From Nonomuraea africana (GTDB lineage: Bacteria; Actinomycetota; Actinomycetes; Streptosporangiales; Streptosporangiaceae), in assembly GCF_014873535.1 (NCBI RefSeq), contig NZ_JADBEF010000001.1, positions 992,001-1,056,000 of the forward strand: a stretch of DNA of 64,000 nt, in the 5' to 3' direction. Shown here piece by piece: positions 7,915-14,935 of this stretch. The translations under genes and the position numbers were made by a program. Under the pieces are notes generated by a model that was not told where the DNA came from, made no database searches, and saw only the letters and a list, made by a program, of their open reading frames with translations. Numbering within the stretch: the first letter of the stretch is position 1; each line of letters starts with the position of its first letter.

Positions 7915-8876
7915 GACTCCCCCTGGAGGGTCAGCTCGGCCGAGCGGGTGCAGGCGACGGTGCCGTCGAAGACCGGCCGCGCCGCGCCGCACGCGGGCAG
8001 CGCGTGCGCGCAGCGCGGGGCGAAGGCGCAGCCCGGGTCGGCCTCGAAGGCGGCCACCGGCCTTCCAGGAATGACCGGCAGCCGATGGACGGTCTCCTCC
8101 AGCCGGGGGCGCGACAGGAGCAGACCGCTGGTGTAGGGGTGCAGGGGCGTGGCGGTGAGCGAGTGCGCGTCCCGCGCCTCGACGATGCGGCCCGCGTACA
8201 TCACCGCCAGCCGGTCGCACGTCGCCGCCGCCAGCTCCAGGTCGTGCGTGATCAGCAGCATCGCCATGCCGCGCTCGCGCCGCAGCTCGTCGAGGATCGC
8301 CATGACCTCCGACTGCGTGGTCACGTCGAGGGCGGTCGTCGGCTCGTCGGCCAGGATCAGGTCGGGCTCCAGCGCGAGCACCGAGGCGATCATCACCCGT
8401 TGCAGCAGCCCGCCGGACAGCTCGTGCGGGTACTGCCGCAGCCGCCGCTCCCCGTCGCCGATGCCGACCTCCGCCAGCAGACGTACGGCCCTGGCCGCGG
8501 CCTCGCGGGCGGGCACCCGCAGGGTGGCCACCATGGCCTCGGTCAGGAAGTCGCCCACGCTGCGCACCGGATTGATGTGCGCCCTCGGGTCCTGGAAGAT
8601 CATGCCGATCCGCCTGGCCCTGAGCGCGCGCAGCTCCCTGGCGCCCAAGGAGGTCACCTCGACCCCGTCGAACACGATGCTGCCGGACAGCCGCGCGCCG
8701 GGCGGTGTGAGCCCCAGCACCGCGCGGGCGGTCATCGACTTGCCCGAGCCCGACTCACCGACCAGGCCCACGGCCTCGCCGCCGCCGATCGTCAGGTCGA
8801 CCTCCTCGACCAGCGTCCGCCACTCACGTCCCGACGGGACGGCGAGCGCGAGCCGAGAGATCGTCAGCAGGCTCAT
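7911..8876 (-). CDS. ABC importer ATPase, DppD/OppD-type
   Basis: A 321-residue nucleotide-binding subunit with Walker A GESGSGKSM, Q-loop MIFQDPRAHINPV, signature ELSGGLLQRVMIA, Walker B LILADEPTTALD, and LITHDLELAA. The C-terminus carries the oligopeptide-transporter extension with spaced cysteines (GCAFAPRCAHALPACGAARP), known in the family to hold an iron-sulphur cluster. The signature is SGGLL rather than SGGMR/Q. The start ATG at 8876 overlaps the permease stop by 4 bp. It pairs with the next ATPase to form the heterodimeric motor. Confidence 0.93.
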   Translation of the reverse strand: MSLLTISRLALAVPSGREWRTLVEEVDLTIGGGEAVGLVGESGSGKSMTARAVLGLTPPGARLSGSIVFDGVEVTSLGARELRALRARRIGMIFQDPRAHINPVRSVGDFLTEAMVATLRVPAREAAARAVRLLAEVGIGDGERRLRQYPHELSGGLLQRVMIASVLALEPDLILADEPTTALDVTTQSEVMAILDELRRERGMAMLLITHDLELAAATCDRLAVMYAGRIVEARDAHSLTATPLHPYTSGLLLSRPRLEETVHRLPVIPGRPVAAFEADPGCAFAPRCAHALPACGAARPVFDGTVACTRSAELTLQGES

Positions 8877-9670
8877 GTGGTCCTCCCCAGGCGGTCGCCG
8901 ATCACGCTCACCGACGCCACGACCAGCGCGATCAGCACGCCCGCCGAGATCGCCTCCAGCGGCTGGCCGCGCATGGCGCTGTCGAAGCCGCTCTTGACCA
9001 TCAGCCCCCAGTCGGCGTCGGGCGGCTGCACGCCGAGCCCGAGGAAGGAGATCGCGGCCACGTCGATCACCGCGAACCCGAGCGCCGACACCGACTGCGC
9101 GACGATGATCGGCCGTAGGTTGGGCAGCAGGTGCCGGACGCAGATGGCGAAGGCCGAGCGGCCCTGCACCCAGGCGGCGGCGACGTACGGCAGGCTCCGC
9201 TCCCGCAGCGCCGCCGACCGCACCACCCGGGCGACGTACGGCGTGTACGCCACGGCGAGCCCCGCCACCACGCCGGGGATGCCCGGGCCGAGCACCGCCA
9301 CGGTGATCAGCGCGAACACGATGCCCGGCACCGCGAACAGCACGTCGAGCACGCGGGAGATGACGGCGTCCACCCGGCCGCCCGCCCACGCCGCGGTGAT
9401 CGCCAGCGCGGTGCCGACCACGCTGGAGACGCAGATGACCAGCGCGGGGCCGAGCAGCGTGGTGCGCGCGCCGTACATGAGCCTGGACAGCACGTCGCGG
9501 CCGAGCGCGTCGGCGCCGAGCGGGTGCGCGGCCGAGCTGCCCGCCAGCGCGCTGAGCAGGTCGGGGAAGTCGGGATCGTAGGGCGCCAGCAGCGGCGCGG
9601 CCAGCGTGGTCACCGCCACGGCGGCCAGCAGCACGGCGGCCGCCGTGCCCAGGCCGCCCAGGCGGTTCAC
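8873..9670 (-). CDS. ABC importer permease, DppC-type
   Basis: A 265-residue inner-membrane permease. Family landmarks are LAPYDPDFPDLL after the first helix, HPLGADALGRDVLSRLMYG, the EAA-type loop around RHLLPNLRPIIVAQ, and FLGLGVQPPDADWGLM. GTG at 9670 is chosen because it overlaps the DppB stop (GTGA). A GTG 11 codons upstream would add VLLSSRSAPVA but loses the coupling. It forms the channel with the DppB subunit. Confidence 0.9.
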   Translation of the reverse strand: MNRLGGLGTAAAVLLAAVAVTTLAAPLLAPYDPDFPDLLSALAGSSAAHPLGADALGRDVLSRLMYGARTTLLGPALVICVSSVVGTALAITAAWAGGRVDAVISRVLDVLFAVPGIVFALITVAVLGPGIPGVVAGLAVAYTPYVARVVRSAALRERSLPYVAAAWVQGRSAFAICVRHLLPNLRPIIVAQSVSALGFAVIDVAAISFLGLGVQPPDADWGLMVKSGFDSAMRGQPLEAISAGVLIALVVASVSVIGDRLGRTT

Positions 9671-10596
9671 CGCGACAGGCGCGGATCGAGAGCTGAGTAG
9701 CACAGGTCCACCAGAAGGTTGATCAGGACGAAGGCGGTCACCAGCACGAGCACCACGGCCTGGACGATGGCGAAGTCGCGCTGCAGGATCGCCCGGACGA
9801 ACAGCGAGCCGAGGCCGTCGAGGGCGAAGATGTTCTCCACCACGACGGAGCCCGCGATCAGTCCCGCGATGTTGAGCCCGGTGACCGTGACCACCGGGAT
9901 GGAGGCGTTGCGCAGCACGTGGCGGCGGACGATGTGGCGCTCGGCGAAGCCGCGGGCGCGGGCCGTCTCCACGTGCTCGCGGTTCAGCTCCTCCCGCACC
10001 GAGGCGCGGGTGATGCGGGCCAGGAAGGCGGCGCTGGCCAGGCTCAGCGTGATCGCGGGCAGGGTCAGGTGGTAGAGCCGGTCGAGCAGGCCCTCGCCGG
10101 GCCCGAAGACGGGGAACCAGCCGAGCCCCACCGCGAACACGATCGCCAGCAGCACCCCGATCACGAACGGCGGCGTCGCCAGGAACAGGGAGGACAGCAC
10201 CCCGATCGCGGTGTCGACCCGGCCGCCGCGCAGCCCGGCCAGCAGGCCCATGGCGATGCCGCCCGCGGAGATCAGCACGGTCGCGTAGATGACGAGCAGG
10301 ACCGTGGTCGCCACCCGCGAGCCGATGAGCGCGGCCACCTCCTGCCGGTAGACCAGTGAGCTGCCGAAGTCGCCGGTCAGCGCGTCGCCCAGCCACGAGA
10401 GGTACCGCAGCAGGAACGGGTCGTCGAGGTGGTACTGCGCCCTGATGGCGGCGATCTGCTCGGGCGTGCCGCTCCTGTTGCCGAGCAGGAACGCCATCGG
10501 GCCGCCGGGCACCAGGTACAGCAGGCCGTACACCAGGAAGGAGGCCGCCAGCAGCACCACGGCCAGGCCCGCCAGCCGCTTCAGCAGGAACCTCAC
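9667..10596 (-). CDS. ABC importer permease, DppB-type
   Basis: A 309-residue permease beginning VRFLLKRLAGLAVVLLAASFLVYGLLYLVPGGP, the classic DppB N-terminus (first helix plus PGGP/PGDP). Also present are the periplasmic TPEQIAAIRAQYHLDDP, GDFGSSLVYRQEV, and the C-terminal VVVENIFALDGLGSLFVRAI. GTG 10596 overlaps the binding-protein stop by 4 bp. It is separate from its DppC partner here, unlike the fused version at the left edge of the window. Confidence 0.92.
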   Translation of the reverse strand: MRFLLKRLAGLAVVLLAASFLVYGLLYLVPGGPMAFLLGNRSGTPEQIAAIRAQYHLDDPFLLRYLSWLGDALTGDFGSSLVYRQEVAALIGSRVATTVLLVIYATVLISAGGIAMGLLAGLRGGRVDTAIGVLSSLFLATPPFVIGVLLAIVFAVGLGWFPVFGPGEGLLDRLYHLTLPAITLSLASAAFLARITRASVREELNREHVETARARGFAERHIVRRHVLRNASIPVVTVTGLNIAGLIAGSVVVENIFALDGLGSLFVRAILQRDFAIVQAVVLVLVTAFVLINLLVDLCYSALDPRLSR

Positions 10597-12209
10597 TTCG
10601 CGCCCAGCCCCGCGGCCCACGGGTAGTACAGGTAGGGGAAGGACGGCACGGCGCCGGTGACGCGGTCGCTCATGTAGAGGATGACCGGCAGGTTGTTCAG
10701 CGGCATCCAGGCCACGTCGCGGGTGACCTTGTCCTGGATCCCCGTGACGAGGGCGGCCCTCGCGGCGGGGTCGGCCTCGGCGCGGGCCTTCTTGATGTCG
10801 GCGTCGACGGCGGGGTAGCCGTTGAAGTTGGTGCGCCCGCCCGCCTGGAAGACCGTGTAGATGTCGAGCGGGTCCGGCACGTTGCCGTACCAGGTGGAGA
10901 AGAAGGCGTCGACGCCCTCGCGCGCCTTCGGGTCGGAGTAGAGGTTTCCGTACTGCTCGACCGGGACCACCTTGATCTCGATCTTCAGGCCGAGCGCCTC
11001 GCCGGTGGCCTTGATCAGGTTGGCGGTCTGATCGTGGGTGGCCGCGCTGCCCTGGATGGCGATCGTGATCGGCTCCGTGGGCGAGCCCGCCTCGGTGAGC
11101 AGCTGCTTGGCCTTGGCCAGGTCCTGCGTCTCCGGCGGCAGCGCCCGGTAGGCCTGCTCGAAGGTGGCGCGCTCGTAGCCCCAGTACTCCGCGCCCGCCA
11201 GCGTGCGCTGCGGGGCGGCGGTGCCCTGGAAGACGACCTTGGAGATGGCCGCCCTGTCGAGGGCGAGCGAGAGCGCCTGGCGCACCTTCGGGTCGGCGTA
11301 GGGCCCGTCCTTGGCGGCGCTGAGCAGCGTCCAGAACGTCAGCGACTTGCCCAGCGTGACCGAGCCGGTCGTCGACTCCCGCAGCTGGGCGAGCCCCGCG
11401 GGCGGCAGGTAGAAGTACTGGCCGTCCACCTCGCCCGAGCGCAGCGCGTTGACCGCGGTGGTCTCGTCGGCGATGAAGCGGAAGACGATCTCCTTGGACC
11501 TGGCGGCCAGCGCCTTGTCCCAGTAGGCGTCGTTGCGGACGATCGCCAGCGAGTCGCCCGATTTCCACGCGCCGAACTCGAAGGGGCCCGTGCACATCAG
11601 GCCGCCAGTGGGCGAGCCGAGGTCCTTCTTGGCCGCGTACTCCTTGGAGACGATCGCGCCCGCCGCCGTCGCCATCGCCTGGTTGAACAGCACGTCCGCC
11701 TGCTTCAGCGTGACCGTGACCTGCATCGGCCCGCTCGCCTCGACCTTCTCGACGGTGGAGAAGTAGTCGCTCCACCAGGTGCCGAGCGCGGGGTCGAGGT
11801 GCCGCTTCAGGCTGGCGGCGACGTCCTGCGCGGTCAGCGGCTTGCCGTCCCAGAACGTCACGCCCTCGCGGATCGTGTAGACCCACGTCGTGGGAGTCGG
11901 GTTCTCGGCCTTCTCGGCGAGGCCCGGCTCGATCGTGAAGTCGGGGGTGAGGCGCAGCAGGCTCTCGCACATGTTGGCCAGCGCGGTGTTCTCCGCGTAG
12001 TTGAACGACCTGATCGGGTCGAGCGTCTGCGGCTCGTAGGGCAGGTTCCAGGTGACCCTGTCCAGCCCCTTGGCCGCCGCGGCGGTGGAGGTCTTCAGGT
12101 CGAGGGCGACCGGCGCGGCCGAGGCGGGAGCCTGCTGCTGTTGCGGGGCGCCGCCGCAGGCGGCGAGCGCGAGGGCCAGCCCTGCGAGGGGTACGGCACG
12201 ACGGATCAT
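10593..12209 (-). CDS. Solute-binding lipoprotein of the amidohydrolase-operon ABC importer
   Basis: A 538-residue SBP_bac_5 family lipoprotein. The signal MIRRAVPLAGLALALAAC ends in a lipobox with Cys18, followed by a Q/A-rich linker (about 20-45). Family features: EPQTLDPIRSFNYAENTALANM near the start of the mature domain and TYTIREGV-type WVYTIREGVTFWDGKPLTAQDV. It presumably sets specificity for the operon's importer. ATG 12209 shares one base with the TGA of the preceding amidohydrolase (TGATG). Ligand unknown; the flanking deaminase-like enzymes argue for a small nitrogenous ring or amide compound rather than ordinary peptides. Confidence 0.92.
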   Translation of the reverse strand: MIRRAVPLAGLALALAACGGAPQQQQAPASAAPVALDLKTSTAAAAKGLDRVTWNLPYEPQTLDPIRSFNYAENTALANMCESLLRLTPDFTIEPGLAEKAENPTPTTWVYTIREGVTFWDGKPLTAQDVAASLKRHLDPALGTWWSDYFSTVEKVEASGPMQVTVTLKQADVLFNQAMATAAGAIVSKEYAAKKDLGSPTGGLMCTGPFEFGAWKSGDSLAIVRNDAYWDKALAARSKEIVFRFIADETTAVNALRSGEVDGQYFYLPPAGLAQLRESTTGSVTLGKSLTFWTLLSAAKDGPYADPKVRQALSLALDRAAISKVVFQGTAAPQRTLAGAEYWGYERATFEQAYRALPPETQDLAKAKQLLTEAGSPTEPITIAIQGSAATHDQTANLIKATGEALGLKIEIKVVPVEQYGNLYSDPKAREGVDAFFSTWYGNVPDPLDIYTVFQAGGRTNFNGYPAVDADIKKARAEADPAARAALVTGIQDKVTRDVAWMPLNNLPVILYMSDRVTGAVPSFPYLYYPWAAGLGAK

Positions 12210-13354
12210 CAGGGGGACCTTTCGAGAAGGCGGCCGTCGCGGGCGATCACGGCCCCGCCACGGACGACGAACAGGGGAGTGGGCCGGTCCACGACGGCCT
12301 CGGCGACCGAGGCGGCGGGCACCAGCACGAAGTCGGCCGGATCCCCGGCCTTCAGGTCGACCCGCTCCAGCCCGAGGAGCTCGGCGCCCCCGTGCGCCGC
12401 GACCGCGTAACACGCGGCCAGCTCCTCGTCGGTGCGGGCGTCGGTGCGGTAGGCGAGCAGGTGGGCCCGCGCGATCATGTCGCCGTCGCCGAAGGGCGTC
12501 CACGGGTCCCGCACGCCGTCGGAGCCCGCGGCCAGCAGCACGCCCGCCGCGGTGAGCGGGCCGACGGGCAGCACGGGGTCGGCGCCGAGCGCGCAGGTGG
12601 TCAGCGCCACGCCCGCCTGCGCCAGCAGGTCGTCGAGCTCGCGCGCGTCGGCCAGGCAGAAGGCGTGGCTGATCGTCACGCGCGTGCCGCCCGCCCGGCG
12701 GGCGATCTCCCGCACCTGCGCGAGGCCCTGCTCGCCGCCGTCGTGCAGGTGGATGTCCAGCGGCGCTCCGGTGCGCTCGGCGAGGCCGAACAGCACGTCG
12801 AGGTGGCCGTGCAGGTCGCCGTCGATGCCGAGCGGGTCGAGTCCGCCGATGACGTCGGCGCCCTCGTCGAGCGCGCGCTCCATCAGCTCGGCGGTGCCGG
12901 GGCTGGTGAGCAGGCCCAGCTGGGGGAAGGCGACGATCTGCACGTCGAGCAGGTGCCTGCGGGCCTCTGCGGCCTCGCGCACGCCGTGCACGTTGGCCAG
13001 GCCGTACTCGGGGGCCACGTCCACGTGGGCGCGCCAGGCCCGGGTGCCGCGGGCGACGGCGCTGTCCATCAGCGCGCCCGCGCGCTCGGCCACCGAGGCC
13101 GTCATGCCGGCGCGCGCCTTCACGTCGCCCTCGATGAGGTCTCGCAGCGTTCTCGCCGGGGTACGGCTGAGCCAGGGCTGGCCCCACGTCGTCTTGTCGG
13201 GATGGATGTGCGCGTCGACGGGAGCGGGCAGCGCGAGCGCGCCGCCGCCGTCCACGATCACGGTGTTCTCCGGTCTGGTGGAGGGGTCGGCGATGCGGCC
13301 GTCGACGACCAGCAGGTCGTGCGGGCGGATATGGGTGAACAGCACGGAGTCCAT
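12209..13354 (-). CDS. CodA/AtzC-like amidohydrolase (cytosine deaminase family)
   Basis: A 381-residue metal-dependent deaminase-type enzyme, first gene of the seven-gene operon. Metal and catalytic motifs of the cytosine deaminase/N-isopropylammelide hydrolase branch are intact: DAHIHPDKTTWG (HxH), RAHVDVAP, VAFPQLGLL, DIHLHDGG (HxH), TISHAFCL, and GSDGVRDPWTPFGDGDM (Asp). This branch hydrolyses C-N bonds in pyrimidine, triazine or similar rings; the actual substrate cannot be read from the sequence. ATG at 13354 with AAGGGG about 11 nt upstream. It lies 76 bp from the divergent GntR gene, which probably represses it. Confidence 0.88.
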   Translation of the reverse strand: MDSVLFTHIRPHDLLVVDGRIADPSTRPENTVIVDGGGALALPAPVDAHIHPDKTTWGQPWLSRTPARTLRDLIEGDVKARAGMTASVAERAGALMDSAVARGTRAWRAHVDVAPEYGLANVHGVREAAEARRHLLDVQIVAFPQLGLLTSPGTAELMERALDEGADVIGGLDPLGIDGDLHGHLDVLFGLAERTGAPLDIHLHDGGEQGLAQVREIARRAGGTRVTISHAFCLADARELDDLLAQAGVALTTCALGADPVLPVGPLTAAGVLLAAGSDGVRDPWTPFGDGDMIARAHLLAYRTDARTDEELAACYAVAAHGGAELLGLERVDLKAGDPADFVLVPAASVAEAVVDRPTPLFVVRGGAVIARDGRLLERSP

Positions 13355-13398
13355 GGGAGGTGATCCCCTTAATCTGAGGAGAACTCTGGACTAGAATA

Positions 13399-13412
13399 AT
13401 CAGACATCTGAT
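13399..13412. promoter_or_regulatory. Candidate GntR-family operator in the divergent promoter
   Basis: Perfect inverted repeat ATCAGA-CA-TCTGAT, AT-rich, between the divergent regulator and the seven-gene operon. Its centre is about 25 bp upstream of the regulator's ATG. It could serve both autoregulation and operon control. Assigned from position and symmetry only. Confidence 0.5.
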
Positions 13413-13430
13413 GTTTAGAGAAGAGGATGA

Positions 13431-14099
13431 ATGCGGAACGTGGGCCGGATCTCGCTCGTCGACGCCGCGATCGGCGAGCTGCGCCAGGAGATCATGAGCG
13501 GGGCGTGGCCGGTGGGAAGCAAGATCCCGTCAGAGAGCCAGCTGGCAGCTTCGCTGGGCGTGAGCAGGTTGTCGGTGCGCGAGGCCGTACGGGTGCTCGT
13601 GCACGCGGGGCTGCTGACGACCAGGCAGGGCGACGGCACCTACGTGACGGCCAGCGACGAGTCGCAGGTGGCGCTGCGGCGCCGCCTCGACAGGGCGGCC
13701 GCCATGGACATCATCGACGTGCGGCGCGGCCTCGACCTGGTGGCGGCGCGCCTGGCGGCGACCAAGCGCACCCCCGAGGACCTCTCGCGGATGAGGGAGG
13801 CGCTGGCCCGGCGGGTGGCGGCCGGGCGGTCGGTGGACGTGGACGCCTTCGCCGACGCCGACGTGGACTTCCACCTGCTGGTGGCGGAGGCGGCGCACAA
13901 CCCCGTGCTGGGCGACCTCTACCGCAGCATGAGCGAGGTGCTGCGGGACAGCGTGCGCAAGGACCACTGCATGGAGCGGGCGGTGCTCGGCTCCGACACC
14001 TCGCACGACGAGCTGCTGGCGGCGATCGAGGCGGGCGACGTGAGCACCGCGGTGTCGGTCGCCCTGGCCATCCTCGACCAGCAGGAGCGAGATCTCTGA
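13431..14099 (+). CDS. FadR-subfamily GntR transcriptional regulator
   Basis: A 222-residue regulator. An N-terminal winged helix (about 8-75) shows the GntR pattern: AIGELRQEIMSGAWPVGSKIPSE, then QLAASLGVSRLSVREAVRVL and GLLTTRQGDGTYV. The C-terminal all-helical FCD domain (about 85-220) has the expected metal/ligand positions (DVDFHLLVAEAAHNPVL and a later SHDELLAAIEAGD). ATG 13431 has GAAGAGG just upstream. It is divergent from the importer/amidohydrolase operon, the typical setting for a ligand-responsive repressor of a catabolic operon; the effector is probably the imported compound or a product. Confidence 0.93.
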   Translation: MRNVGRISLVDAAIGELRQEIMSGAWPVGSKIPSESQLAASLGVSRLSVREAVRVLVHAGLLTTRQGDGTYVTASDESQVALRRRLDRAAAMDIIDVRRGLDLVAARLAATKRTPEDLSRMREALARRVAAGRSVDVDAFADADVDFHLLVAEAAHNPVLGDLYRSMSEVLRDSVRKDHCMERAVLGSDTSHDELLAAIEAGDVSTAVSVALAILDQQERDL

Positions 14100-14123
14100 C
14101 CGCCCTGGCCGGTCATCTCTGGT

Positions 14124-14249
14124 TCAGTGAAAGGCTGAGCTCCTCGATCGTCTCGCGGCCTTCGAGCGGTCGAACTCGATCGGCGCGCCGAGGGCGTCGC
14201 CGATCGCCCCACCCAGCAGACAACCGCGAACCCGCTTCCATCGCTCCAT
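14124..14249 (-). pseudogene. Relic of an ADP-ribosylglycohydrolase N-terminus
   Basis: Minus-strand translation from the ATG at 14249 gives MERWKRVRGCLLGGAIGD followed by ALGAPIEFDR, the family's opening motif (GCLLGGAxGDALGAPxEF). About ten unrelated residues and a stop follow at 41 aa. Intact family members are about 300 aa, and neither downstream nor flanking frames continue the homology. It sits between the GntR gene and the Uma2 gene. Most likely the remnant of a deleted gene; expression as a peptide is unlikely. Confidence 0.6.
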
Positions 14250-14332
14250 GGCCGATCATGCTAATCGCTCGCCCGGAGGCGCCCCTGATGCAATACTTAG
14301 AGTGCCTGTTCGGATACGAAGGGATAGATCCG

Positions 14333-14935
14333 ATGGTCATGGTGTTGGTTCGCGAGGAACACGCCGCTGAGCTGCCCTCCAGCGCGAAGTATCTGCCGAA
14401 GACCGCCCGAGAGCTGTTCGACGCTCTCCCCGAGATCCCCGGATTCCGGGCCGAGGTCATTGAAGGGACCCTGATCGTGAGCCCCATCGGCACTCCCGAG
14501 CATGCCGGCTGCGCGATGGACCTCCACGAGGCACTGCGGCCCCTCCTGCAGAAGGAGGGCTGGCGGGGGTATACGGGAATCGTGGACGTCTGCATCGACG
14601 GCCCACGTGATCCGGTCTGTCCAGACTATGTACTGGCTCCGGCGGACTGCCCGCGCTGGGGTGATCGTGAGCTGAGGTCCTCGGGGCTGATCATGGTGGC
14701 CGAGGTGGTCTCGCCCACCAGCAGGATCCGCGACCACGAGGAGAAGCCCGCCGTCTACGCGCGCGGCGGGATCCCCTTCTACCTCGTCATCGACCCCCTG
14801 GCCAAGACCGTCACCCTGATGGACGACATCGTCGATGGCGTCTATACGACGACCACCAAGGCCGCGCTGGGCGCGAAGCTCTACTTCACCTACCCAATGG
14901 ACTTCGAGCTGGACACCTCGCTCATCAAGGTGTGA
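14333..14935 (+). CDS. Uma2 family (DUF820) putative restriction-type nuclease
   Basis: A 200-residue protein with the Uma2 layout: TARELFDALPEIPGFRAEVIEGTLIVSPIG near the start, PDYVLAP, VAEVVSPTSRIRDHEEKPAVYARGGIPFYLVIDP. The conserved Asp (PDY) and Glu (AEVVSP) fit a PD-(D/E)XK-like core. ATG 14333 follows GAAGGGA at good spacing; an ATG at 14288 is in frame but has no ribosome site. These proteins are numerous in actinomycetes and cyanobacteria, and their biological role is unsettled. The 3' end overlaps the convergent helicase gene by 11 bp. Confidence 0.85.
   Translation: MVMVLVREEHAAELPSSAKYLPKTARELFDALPEIPGFRAEVIEGTLIVSPIGTPEHAGCAMDLHEALRPLLQKEGWRGYTGIVDVCIDGPRDPVCPDYVLAPADCPRWGDRELRSSGLIMVAEVVSPTSRIRDHEEKPAVYARGGIPFYLVIDPLAKTVTLMDDIVDGVYTTTTKAALGAKLYFTYPMDFELDTSLIKV

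Noticed and set aside
8873..10396. A 507-residue DppC reading that extends into dppB
   Set aside because: The extra N-terminal residues have no permease features; GTG 9670 at the GTGA overlap gives the normal DppC length.
10593..13187. An 864-residue reading of the binding protein
   Set aside because: The extension is a shadow of the CodA-like gene; the lipoprotein signal begins at ATG 12209.
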